Below, in pieces: positions 47,617-58,455 of a DNA stretch of 64,000 nt. The notes beneath the pieces are model-generated. The model was not told where the DNA came from and did no database searches. It saw nothing but the letters and a program-made list of their open reading frames with translations. A program made the translations under genes and the position numbers. The stretch's first letter is position 1, and the number at the start of each line of letters is the position of its first letter. The DNA lies in NCBI GenBank assembly GCA_022702705.1, contig CM040423.1:123576852-123640851 (forward strand), written 5' to 3'. The DNA comes from Papilionanthe hookeriana x Papilionanthe teres. Taxonomy: Eukaryota; Streptophyta; Magnoliopsida; Asparagales; Orchidaceae.

Positions 47617-47973
47617 ATGGAGAGGAGAAATCTTGGAGAAGAGGCTAGAGACAAAGTTTCAAAGGATCCTCAACCCTACTTCAATGGTTTCATCGCTGCA
47701 AGCTTGGAGAAAATTTCTAGTCGTCTAGATAAGTTTGAAACTGAGTTTAAAAGCATTGGAGATCTCCTCCATGAAATTTATCATCAAATTGAACATTTGG
47801 AATGGCAGGCGAAACTTCAATTTGATCATCTGGCGGCTTATCAAGATGCTCAAGTGGAGATGTATGCGAAGAACAATTGGATCGACGAGAAAACGGCTAC
47901 GGATTTTCCGAGGGCGTTAGTATTCTTTCCAATTGGGCTGAATAGTTTTCCTTGCCAAGATAATGAGAATTAG
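47617..47973 (+). CDS. Athila 3 ORF A, short form
   Basis: An intact 118-codon frame opens MERRNLGEEARDKVSKDP, continues with LEKISSRLDKFETEFKSIGD and LLHEIYHQIEHLEWQAKLQF, then NNWIDEKTATDFPRA. It corresponds only to the C-terminal part of ORF A in Athila 1; the plant-transposon-protein domain in front is missing, so this is a deleted form. Heptad-like Leu/Ile spacing suggests a coiled coil. No membrane segment is visible. Function is unknown. It lies about 90 bp behind a TATA box. Confidence 0.55.
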   Translation: MERRNLGEEARDKVSKDPQPYFNGFIAASLEKISSRLDKFETEFKSIGDLLHEIYHQIEHLEWQAKLQFDHLAAYQDAQVEMYAKNNWIDEKTATDFPRALVFFPIGLNSFPCQDNEN

Positions 47974-48367
47974 ATAGTGATGTGGTGAGATTGTGATTTA
48001 TCTAGTGTGTCATTGTATCGATTTAGTGAATCGATTGGGTTTGTTTGTATGTTAGCTTTCATGTTCAATTTGTGTTGTATTGCTTTCAAATTTGTGTTGT
48101 TTAATTGTTGTTAGAACTTGAATCATGTTAGGATACTTACCTGAATTGTATTGAGTCCGAAATTAAAAATCATGAATGGAATTAGAAGAGTTTGATTTAA
48201 ACTTGTGTTTAATTGGTGGATTTAATTTTTAATTTTTAAAATTTTTTGAAAATATTTTGGAAGAGGGAAACTGAAGCAATACTCTTATATGAGTAATTAG
48301 AAGTTTAATTTATGAATTTTGGTGGAAAATAAAATTTTTAAGAGATTTTTTTTTTTGGAAAGGCGAG

Positions 48368-48448
48368 TCTGGCGCCTAGGCGCCAGAATTCGGCTGGCAC
48401 CTAGGTGCCGGTTCGACCCGCTCACCCGAAAAACACTATTTAAACTCC
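48368..48448 (+). promoter_or_regulatory. Paired palindromic boxes and TATA box before ORF B (Athila 3)
   Basis: Two perfect palindromes, GGCGCCTAGGCGCC (48371-48384) and GGCACCTAGGTGCC (48396-48409), are 25 bp apart. CTATTTAAACTCC follows at 48436-48448, and the ORF B start lies 330 bp further at 48777, leaving room for a leader. Confidence 0.6.
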
Positions 48449-48776
48449 CATTATCCATTTTTGAAGCCTAAGCTTCATCTTCTTCCTCTTTTTCACGAAA
48501 ACCCACCTCCTAAATCCATTTTGAGGTCAAAACATCAAGATTTTGAGCCCGAAATCACTTGATTTCTTCATCTCAAGGTCAGATCTACATCTAATCCATT
48601 TGTTTTTTATTTTCACCATAGTTTTTCCTATTTTTGACTAAAAACCGAAGTTTTGAGAAAAATTTTGATTTTTAGTGTTTCTCCATGAATTTATAAACTC
48701 ATTTTAAGTTTCTTACGCTTAAAAAGAGTTTAAATCTTTGATTCCTTAATTTATTTGTGTTTTCTTTCATGTTTAG

Positions 48777-49937
48777 ATGGCACCGAAATCTAAGCGAGGA
48801 AAGGCACGAGAAAATTTTGACAGTAGCAAGTTCGCGACTGCGGCAGCGCATTTTCGATATCACGAATTTGCGAAGTCCAGAAAATTTATCTCAGAGCGAA
48901 GCTTTTACAATCCCGGTGAAATGATCGAGAACACGATAGTTGCGCAAAACTGGCAACGATTCCGTTATTTCACTGTTGTTGCTGTTATTCCAGTCGTGCG
49001 CAAATTTTATGCTAACTTTTTGGATGCGGAAGACTACGAAGTCTTTGTCAGAGGTGTTGGAGTAGGATTTACTCTAGAAAGGTTCAATGTTTTTTATGGA
49101 CTGCCACCTACCATCGAATGCCACTATTCTGGATTATCTCCATCTGAAGGAGATCTTGAGATGATTATTGCTTATTTGACTGACGGCACTGGAGCTTGGA
49201 AGATCCAGAATGATAAACGGGTAAATTTCAAATCTTCCAAGTTAAATGGTATTTCAAAGGCATGACATTACTTTATTTACGCAAGACTTATACCTTCCAA
49301 CCACTCGAGCGAAGTGACTAGAGATCGAGCTATCTTAAACTATTGCATTCAGGAGAGGAAGCCGATAAATGTCGGCAGTATTATTTATGATTCTGTGGAG
49401 TCTACTGCTAGATCCAGTACTTCTGTAGGACTAGGATTCCCATCTCTAATTTATTCTTTATGTGTGAAAAATGGAGTCACGGCTGATATTTCTGAGGAGA
49501 AGCTGACGTCTACCAAGCCAATTGGGCAGGAGAGTGTTAGTATCTATGATCGTCTTTGTGGGAAGAGATCTACAGCCTCTTCTACTTCTGCACCTACTTC
49601 AGGTAGAGCTTCCACTTCCAGACATTCAATTTCTTCTGCCGACCCACCGTCTAGTTTTTGGAAATCGATGCATGATCAATTTCTGAAGCAGCAGAATGAG
49701 TTATTTCTGACTCACTACAGAGTTGATACTATGGATAAGAAGATTGATCACCTATCTGATTACACCCAGAGGAAGAGTGAATATGATGCTGAGTATTCAA
49801 AGTCTTTAGTCAGATTCTTGAACGGTGAGCATGATATTCAGTTTCCCACCTATCCTAGATTTTCACCATATGTTGATCCTAAGGATGTGGAGTTTTCTTT
49901 TGGTGATGATGATGATGAGGCTACAAACAGTGATTAG
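48777..49937 (+). pseudogene. Athila 3 ORF B (putative plant transposon protein), single stop
   Basis: The frame opens MAPKSKRGKARENFDSSKFA and stays in one frame for 386 codons, except a TGA at 49263-49265, probably a former Arg CGA. Recognisable parts are FVSxR-like FISERSFYNPGEM, VRKFYANFLDAEDYEVFVRG, a GLPP turn, AYLTDGTGAW, AILNYCIQERKPINVGSIIY and GLGFPSLIYSLCVKNGV, which form the plant-transposon-protein domain. A Ser/Thr-rich linker, a helical segment (TMDKKIDHLSDYTQRK) and an acidic end follow. The N-terminal basic stretch could bind nucleic acid or direct nuclear entry; that is a guess. It is much less damaged than pol of the same element. Confidence 0.8.
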
Positions 49938-51262
49938 TAGCCTGATTTACCTCTGAGATGTGCTGAGCCTGTTGTTAGTTTAGTTTTTGTTTTCTAGTAC
50001 TGATTGTTGTTTGTTGTTTACTAGTTTAGATTTGTTTATGAGACTTTGTATGAACTATTTGATGTTGAGACTGTTTTAGATATTTAGTTGCAGACTGAAA
50101 TTTGAATGAATTTGTGTTTCTTTTTGGTTTCAGCCTACTGGTTAGTATTTTAGAATAGTTAGTAATGTTATTTTATTTATGTTAGTAATATAGTTATTTA
50201 ATTCAACTACTTCTATATAAAATTTTTGAGCCTGCTTACTTTTATATGCTCCATTATTTCTGTAATATTCATAAAAAAGCATGTGTAAAAGTAAATTATA
50301 TTTCTTTCTAGAATTTTTTTTACATGCTTATAAAATTCCTTTTTAAATTATACTTTTCTTTCTCTCATACTTTATTATTTTCATGATATACCAAAACTTA
50401 AGTTTGGGGGAAGATAAAATACATGCAAATTTAAATTTTATTTGTTCTTAATAAACTAATATTTTCTAAAAAAAAAATCTCAACATAACATAAGGAATGA
50501 AGAATCTATTTAAGATCACTTAAATTTTTTAAATTATAAATAATTTAGTGGACTTAACCAAAATTTCAATAACTTTGATTGATTTTAAGAATAGAATTAT
50601 TTAACTTAAAGAAGAATAAGATTAAGAAAATTTTCTATTCATAACAAAAATAATTTAATTTTAGAAGTATTAAGAAATAAAAAATTATAACTTGAAAAAG
50701 AAAAGATTGAAAATCTTTTTGAAATTCTATTCATGTTATAATAATTAAGTGAAAATGTAAAAGTTTGAAAATATAAGTTAAGGATAGTGAAGTTCAAAAT
50801 CATTAACGAAGCTATCCAGAATACTGATAATCCATTGTGAAAAAAAAAGAGACAAAAAGAGGAGAAGCTTGAGGATATGTCTAATCAAAAATTTGCTTCA
50901 CTTGAATTATCTTATATGAAGAAAACTAGTTACATACTTTTGCTTAATTTTCATGCATGAATCTTTATTTAAGAAAGACTTTTCATGAAAATCTTTTTCT
51001 TGTAAATAATCTATGTGGTCCTAATATAATAAACTTCTATTATTTTCGAAATGAATGAAAATTTTTTGAAACTTATTATTTGGTAGTTAAATATTATTTA
51101 AATTCTTAAAATTAAACTTAGTTAGTGAAATTTTGTTAATGATTTACTAAAGCCTTTATAAAATCAAAAATTACAAGGAGTCTTAAATATTTATCTGTCA
51201 TTCCAAATTGTTATACATTTTATATAGTAAAAAGGGTTACTTTAGGACAAGTTACATTTAAG
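49938..51262 (+). other. Athila 3 3' untranslated region
   Basis: There is no gene. It holds a first polypurine-like run, AAACTTAAGTTTGGGGGAAG (50396-50415), and the block GAGGAGAAGCTTGAGGA near 50858. Both are also present in Athila fragment 4. The second, LTR-adjacent run is at 51263. Confidence 0.7.
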
Positions 51263-51274
51263 TTTGGGGGATTT
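51263..51274 (+). other. Athila 3 polypurine tract before the 3' LTR
   Basis: TTTGGGGGATTT lies directly before the LTR start TGATCCATG at 51275. It resembles the internal run at 50405-50416. Confidence 0.75.
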
Positions 51275-51488
51275 TGATCCATGAAAAAAATACCCATTTT
51301 TTATGCCTTGATTTTTATAAAATTTTTAAGGATATTATGCTTTAATGAAAGGTATTTTTGTGTTTTTGGATATAGGTGATGGAAAAATGTTCAAGAATAA
51401 AAAAAAGTGAAAAAGGAGCAAAAAGGAGCAAAAAGGAGGAAAAATGGAGCAAAAATACAAAATTATCACAATTATTAGTCTGGCGCTT
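51275..51488 (+). repeat. Athila 3 3' LTR, cut after 214 bp
   Basis: It matches solo LTR A base for base with few changes up to TCTGGCGCTTAG, then changes at 51488/51489 to the long repeat Y. The cut lies in the centre of a palindromic box. Confidence 0.88.
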
Positions 51489-52662
51489 AGGTTACATCAT
51501 CCGAGGTATTCCCGATCATCCAACAGGACGTTTTAATTTAGTTGTAATTGTGGTTTTGTGTTTTGTTTGTGATTAAATTTTGAGTTGTTTTATATTTCGA
51601 AATGTTGTGGCGGTGAATTTTATCTTGCAATGACTTTTAACTTAGTTTTGGTTTCAGTTTTAGGGGCTATCCTAAAGGTGTGAGTTTTCATGCAACGAGT
51701 TGTTTATCATGCAAGAAAAGTAAGTGCGATGCGATTAAATAAATTGCAAGAAGGTAAATTGCAAGAAAGTGGATTGCGATAAAATAAAAGCGTACTGGAG
51801 GGTCTTCCAGTCATCCAAGTTGCACTTAAAACACAATTAGAATATTTAAGCAAGTTCTAGGTAAAGGCTAAGGTAAGGGTTATGGTTTTCTACCAAATTC
51901 CTAATCCTATAGCTAGTCATTTCCTATGACGTCTAGGTCTTTGTGTTTTTGTTTGAAGACGATTTTCTTCATCGAAGAACAATTAAGTCCGATTGTTCTT
52001 ATAAATGTCCTATCATATCGAGGAAGTGCTTAAGACAAATCTTAAACATCTTTTCAATATTTTCTAGGATTGTTTTAAGTCGAAATGAATTTAATTATAC
52101 AAATGAATTAATCGTCCAGGAATTGAGTTTTGTTAACTTGCTCGAGTGAACTAGGACATTTGAATATCCTATGAGTGAAGTAACATTTCATTTAATGTTC
52201 ATTTAGGAGTTATGATGACTAAAGCATTTGAGGGTAAATTGGTGTTTAGATGGTTTGTGATTTAGTTTAATTTCGATTAATGAGTTTAAATTTGGAATAG
52301 TGTTCGATTTGCTTTATATTTAATTTCTTTCGTTTTAGGTGATGTTATATTTAATTCGATTTAATTTAATTTAATTGAGTTTTAATTTAATTTAATTCAA
52401 TTTAGTTCAATTTAATTTGATTTGATGTTACATTAATTAATTTGATTTGATTTAGTTTTAATTTAATTTGATTTAATTTAATTTAATTTGATTTAATTTA
52501 ATTTAATTTAATTTAATTATTTAATTTAATTTAATTTGATTTAATTTAATTTAATTTAATTTAATTATTTAATTTAATTTAATTTAATTTAATTTAATTT
52601 GTTTAATTTAATTTAATTTAATCTTTAATTTAATTTAATTTTTAATCTTAATTTAATTTAAT

Positions 52663-52695
<33 letters not shown>

Positions 52696-55600
52696 ATTTT
52701 ATTTTTTAATTTTAATTGAAATTTTTAAAAGAGTTTAATAATTTAATTTTAGTTTAATGATTAAGTCTTTTAATATTTTGAATTTGAGTTATCATTTTAA
52801 TTAAGAATTGAATATTAATAAAATAATTAATTTAGGGATTTTTAAATTAAAGAATAAATTTCTTCCTAATAATATCCCTATTTTAATAATTTCAATTTTA
52901 TTATTCTTCCAAATTTAATCAATTATTTAATTAAATTTTAATCATTTTAAAATTGCTTAATGGGTTTCTACCCTTTAATTATTTAAATTTCAATCATCCA
53001 AATCAGATTAGGATCAAATATTTTACTTGTTAATGTTTTATTAAACCTAAAGTTTTAATTAAGGGTTAAAAAAAATTTTAATTACCACTTTACCCTTTAA
53101 GCTTAATAATTTCATAACTCACTAAATTGAATTCAAATGAACATGAAATTTTTATGTAACTTCACTCATATGTCAATAAAGACATGAGAGGAGAAAATGT
53201 GATTTTTCTGTATTTAATTTATTTATATAATTATTTTTGGTAGAAAATAGAGATTTTCAAGGAAAATATAATAACATGACCAAGGGAAAGTTTCTGTCCT
53301 TAAGAAAATTAGGGGACATTCCTAATGACCAGAGGACCTCTTGGACCAATTTTGGTGATTTTTTGAATTATATTATTTTTATTATAATTATTTTAAGTTT
53401 TGGAGTGTTAATTAATTTAAAAATAAAATAAATGTTTAAAAATGAATTTTATATTTTTTTAAAATCTCTCTGATATCAAGGAAATCAGAGAAGTAAATTT
53501 TGCAATTTTCTGATTTTTCTATGATTTATTATAATTATTTTAGTGAAAATGCTAGAAAATACATTTTTTTAATTTAAAAATTATCCTAGAGCTTTAAAAT
53601 TTAATATCTCACTAAATAGACCTAAGAAAAATGTGGGGTCTGTTCCTAAGTGATTAAAATTCAAAATGTGACATTTTGGTGAATTTTATTATTTTTGTGA
53701 TTTTTATTATTTTTTAATTATTAAAAATATTAAAATAATATTAAAAATCAACTTTTTTAGAAAATTGAAATTTTAATTTTCTTAGGTTCCCCTGATATCA
53801 GAGAGGCTCCAAAACCAATTTGGTGAATTTTTGAAAGGTATTTTAAAATTTATGAATTTTTAAAGTTTAAAATGACTAAGTGGCTTAATCAACCCAATTA
53901 GTGGGGCTAACCGAGTCCAATTGACCTCAAACTTTTATGGTGGATTCCTCTGATCCTAAAGGTCAGTGGAGAATTGATTTCAAGTCAATTTGATGCATGG
54001 TTAACTCTAATTAATTAGAGACCTATTTTGGGTGTTTAAGCTAATTAGGGTTGTTTTAAATGAACTAACTCAAAACCTATTTTTTCTAGGGTCCTCTGGT
54101 CATAAGAAACATCCTCAAATTTTCCTAGAATTTATTTCACAATATGCTATTTATTGGAATTAAAATACTCAAAACAGTAACATGAACTTGAAAAATCAAT
54201 AACTCTTCATAGGGATGGCCTCTGACTTTGGAAAATTCAGGGAATGTTCCCAAATTCAGAGGCTTCAAAAGCCACTATGGTCTCATGCCATGGTGAATTG
54301 TATACATGCATGGAGAATTAAAAGTATGCAGAGAGTAAATAAATTATAAAAAATAAAATACTTGGATGAAATTAAATGATTTCTTTTCCACATTATTCTC
54401 CTCCGTTCACTGAGCAAGAGGGTATTTTTATTTTATTTTTCTGATTTTTCTACACAGAGTTATGAATTTTTGAAGTTTAGGGAATTAAATAAATAAGAAA
54501 ATACCCTAATTTTCTATTTATCCACGCGGCGCCAACTCATCCTCGGCATCTCCGAAACGCTGCGTGTCGCGCTCCCATTCGACGCAGCCATCTGACTCAG
54601 CGCTCCGGGCCCCGCGGTTCTCGTACCGTCTCATGGTCCGACGCCATCTGAGGCGTCCGTCCGCGCGTGTATTGAATGGACGGCATCCGTTCATCGTCCC
54701 CGAGCGTCCTCACCCGAGAGTCGTCCACACTAAATCCCTAAGATCTCACTCGATACTCGATGGATTTTCATGTTCTTATGCTCTATGGATTCGTCTTGAA
54801 GAGACGAACACATCTATACGGTTATCATGCATTGAAATTAAGGCATTTGAAATGGAGAATCTCCAGAAGCTCGGGATGAAGAATCAGCTCATACCTTTGC
54901 TCAGAGAAGTGTGGCTTCGATCTGAGAGTTGTTGCACCTTCGATTGGATCATAGCAAGCTCCAGATGAAGTCTCCGGTCCGGTGAATTGTCCAGATGTGA
55001 TTTCGACCAAGCCCGATCACAAAGCTTGGAGGCTGAAGCAAGCCGGGTGGCTTCGGAGATGGGGCTTTTCTTTGGTGGACACCTTCCCTTGGTGCAGTGA
55101 AGGTGTAGAACCAATCAATTTGGGAATTGGCTCGCTGTGGAGAAGTGTCCTGGTTTTGGGTGGAATTTCGGTTAGGAAATTGGATTTTATCGGTGGGGAT
55201 TAGAGGCAAATTGACACTGGGATCAACTGCTCTACAGGGTGGAGAAGGGTTTGGAACAATTTTGGCGAGTTTCGGCAAGGTTTGTGCAACTCTCTTCCAT
55301 GGCCGTGAGGGTGAGGGGTTTAAATAGGAGAGGTCGGAGAGCCTTCCGGGGGAGTTGAGGCATGGGATCAGTCTGCTCCGGTGAGGAGAAGAACAGCCAT
55401 AGTGACCATTTGGCATGGGGCGGCTCGGCGAAGTGGGAATTCCGAACTTTGGCTCCTCCCGAGGTCTCGGCCATGGTGTTTTCCGGCGATCCGGGCGGTG
55501 GCCGGCGAGGCATGGGTCACCCTCGGGTCCGGAGTGGGTCGGGGCTGGAGGTTTGTGCAATCAATTGGCAATTGCCATGTGTAAAGGCTTTGAATTAAAA

Positions 55601-57692
55601 TGGAATGGGGAGGGGGTCATTTTGGCCTTAATTTGGTCAACCCATTGGTTTGGGTTGGGTGCACCTCCCCATGGCTTGATTTTGGCTGAGAGGATCGGTT
55701 GGGTCGGCCGAGGGAGAGTGGTGTGGTCTCTCATCCATGATGAGGTGGCTAAACATGGTTTAGTGTGTGACATGCTTAAGGTAAAAAATGCTTAATGAAA
55801 GATTAGGAAAGGGGCCCCTCCTTTTACCATTAATGGCATGGTCACATGTCAAGCCTTCCATGGCTTCATGTGGCTTGTCCATGGCTTGCATGGCTTGTCT
55901 TTGGCTTGGGGAAAGTTGAGTCGATTTCATGGAAATGGGTTTTAAGAATTTTGGATATTTTGGTGAAAATTTGCATGAAGCTTGATTTGGAATGGTTTAA
56001 TTGATGATTTTGAAACTTAGGGGTGATTTTGATTAAATGGATGATGAGGGGAAGTGCCATGTGGGCTTTGGATGGATTTGGGCTTTTGAATGTGGTGAAG
56101 TGGGCTTTTAGGAAAGTTTAAGGGGAATGGGCTTTTTGATTTTAGGATGGGCATTTGGGTAAAGATTTTGTGAATAACTTTGTCAAATAAATGTCATAAT
56201 TGGTTTAGGGATGTTCTATGAAGCGCTTGGAGTCAATTTGGTGTGATTTGGAGTTGAATTGGTTTGAATTTGGGTTTATTTGGTAAGTGGGCCTATGTAG
56301 GTCCAAGTGGGCCAAGTTGGGCTAATGTTGGGCTAGAGTTGAAATTGATGTAAAACCAATGTTTAGAAATGTTTATGGGAGTGTTTCAAAGAAGTTTTGA
56401 CTTTGGTTGGGCTTTGATTTTGGGGTTTGGGCTCATTTGGGTTAGGTTTGGGTTTAGGTCGAAAATAGGGCCTTTTAGCTTTGGGTTGAGTTTGAGTGGG
56501 GTTTGGGTCTAAATTTTGGGCAAATCATGTTAGTGTTTTGTTTGTGGGAATGTTAAGGAATATTTAGAAAAGATTTGGGGTTAATTGGAATTGAATTGGG
56601 TGAGTTTGGGTTAGGTTTGGGTCATGGGTCCAAATTGGGCTTTAAGGCCAAAAGTGAGATTGGATCCAAATGTCAATCAAATTGGACTTGGATTTGGTCT
56701 AGATTGGTATTGGGGATATTGAATTGAAGTTTAGAATTGAATTGGACCAAAATTGGGGTCAATTGGGTAGGTTTGGTTTGACATTGGGTTCACTTTGGGT
56801 TAAAATGGGTCAAATTGGGGGTTTTGACAAAAGTAGGGTAAATTGACAAAATTGGCTCATGGTGTAGTTGGACAAAATGAAATTGGGAATATTTGGGATT
56901 TTCTGGAATTTTCTGGGAATTTTCTAAATTTTTGGATTTTTTGCACGAGAGGGGTATTTTGGGTATTTGGAGGGTATTGGGAGGTATTTTTGGAATTTTT
57001 GGTATTTTTGGGTATGGATGATCAATTTAAGTGATGTGGAAATGTTTGGGAATGATTTTGGAGAATTTTGGGTAATTTGGAAATTTTTGAGAAATTTGGG
57101 TAATTTTAAGGGTTTTGGGTTGGCTAAGCGGGTGTAGGGTCCGGGGGTCAAAAATTGAAAATTTGGGAAATTGAAGATTGGGTGAATTTGAGTGGAGTGA
57201 AATCATTTTGGTTGAGCCATGAAGCCATATCAAGCCCACATGAGCCATGAAGGGACTCATTTGAGGCATTCAGCTATGTTGTTCCTAACCCTCTTAGCCA
57301 AGGGCTTAGGGGTTAAGGACCATCCATGTGAATCACCTACATGAGTCAGGAGGTCAAGTTAGGTATGGGTGTAGTTTTAGGAAGTGTGTGAAAGTGTAGT
57401 GTGTGTGTAAGTCAGCCCCTTCACCAGACCAGGCCACCCAGGGCAGTCCTAAGGCCAAAGAGTCCTATAGGAACTCATCCTTTAAACTTCCACATCCGAT
57501 TTCAACCCTCTAGGTGATTAGGGGTCTACGAGTCAAGTTTGTGGAGTTTGCATGGAGTTAAGAAGTGGTTTGAATTTCTAAAAGGTGGGTCCCAATTCTA
57601 GTCCTATAAGATAGTCGAAGGAAAAGCCTAAGGCTAGATCCTGAAATACTAAAGAGAAGAAGAGAAGACCTCATCAAAAATGAGGTCAACAA
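51489..57692 (+). repeat. Long non-coding repeat, copy Y
   Basis: It is colinear with 2245-7105 of copy X in the same orientation. It starts GTTACATCATCCGAGG without the left 330 bases of X and ends GATGAGGTCAACA-like without segment c. A G/T-rich stretch (56160-57410) full of GGGTTTGGG-like words is absent from X. The block near 54540-55560 is GC-rich and open in several frames, including a 203-codon minus-strand frame. X has no matching long frame, so I do not call genes. Both edges join broken Athila elements. Confidence 0.65.
52357..52705. repeat. AT-rich pentanucleotide array (TTTAA)n in copy Y
   Basis: Same unit and same relative place as 3106-3340 in copy X, but longer and purer. Confidence 0.85.
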
Positions 57693-57957
57693 TCGCATGT
57701 AGATTAGAGTAGAATTCTTTGACTACTGGAATGACTACAACAAATGTGGTATAGCAGAATACCTCCCAACGTCACTGAACAATCATTTCTTCAATTGTTG
57801 TTGTTGAATTCTCCGCTCCTCTATTTACGAACCCTCTTTCCTTAATCAGACGCTTTTTCATCAGAACTTTGTTGAATAATCGTTGAGCCTCAGAATTGAC
57901 GAATTTTCGTCAGTTGAAAACTCCGGATTTTGTGGTTTCAAGTAGTTTGGAAGCCAT
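57693..57957 (-). pseudogene. Athila 2 ORF A, N-terminal stump
   Basis: The start at 57957 gives MASKLLETTKSGVFN, a stop, then RKFVNSEAQRLFNKVLMKKR and LIKERGFVNRG, a second stop, and CYTTFVVVIPVVKEFYSNLH before the break at 57693. It is colinear with ORF A of Athila 1. The cut falls about 85 codons into the frame. Confidence 0.75.
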
Positions 57958-58030
57958 AATAATTTATTTGGAAGGGACTCTAGTCGTTTCTAAGGATGAA
58001 GATAATGTAAAAATGAAGTTTTAAACATTT

Positions 58031-58215
58031 TTTTATAGACTAATGCCCTTAGAACCGTCCAAAACCGCAAAGTAACACATAAAAATCGCTTTTGAACTAT
58101 CTCGCAGTCAGCGGTAAAGATCTCGCCGTCGGCGGGATAGTTAATTATTTTAAACTGAAATTGGGCGCGCCGATCTCACTGTCGGCGGGATCGATCTCGC
58201 CGTCGGTGAGATTAG
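58031..58215 (-). promoter_or_regulatory. Two GC-box pairs and TATA box before ORF A (Athila 2)
   Basis: CTCGCAGTCAGCGG (58101) and CTCGCCGTCGGCGG (58122) are 21 bp apart. CTCACTGTCGGCGG (58175) and CTCGCCGTCGGTGA (58196) are 21 bp apart. In minus-strand order GTCTATAAAA follows at 58040-58031, and the ORF A start lies 74 bp further at 57957. Confidence 0.6.
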
Positions 58216-58455
58216 GTAAATTGCCCAATTTTTCGCTCCGGTCAGAATATTTTCTGATTTCATCATATAGATTCAAATTTGTGATGATTCTAATAAGTAA
58301 AATGAGTAGATTTCATTCTATATATATATTTTTTTTTAATAATTATAATACAATAGATCATAATTAATAACTACTATGGGTTGCCTCTCATAAAGCGCTT
58401 GGTTTAACATCGTCAGCCAGACCTAATTTTAATTAGTAATCGAGTTAGTTGAGCA

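Larger units (their letters stand above)
41991..51488 (+). mobile_element. Athila element 3, 5'-truncated, 3' LTR cut
   Basis: It starts abruptly inside gag (IQMVQNNQFG at about 41993) without 5' LTR or PBS. It runs through gag, protease, RT, RNase H, integrase, ORF A, ORF B, a 1.3-kb 3' UTR with two polypurine runs and the first 214 bp of the 3' LTR. The LTR start is nearly identical to solo LTR A, so both are of one subfamily. The right edge at 51488/51489 abuts long-repeat copy Y. Confidence 0.92.

Noticed and set aside
47469..47654. Minus-strand frame over the ORF A promoter
   Set aside because: Chance frame opposite the leader of ORF A.
54949..55560. 203-codon minus-strand frame in copy Y
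   Set aside because: The block is GC-rich and open in several frames on both strands. Copy X has no matching long frame, and the composition is Pro/Ser/Arg-rich as expected by chance.
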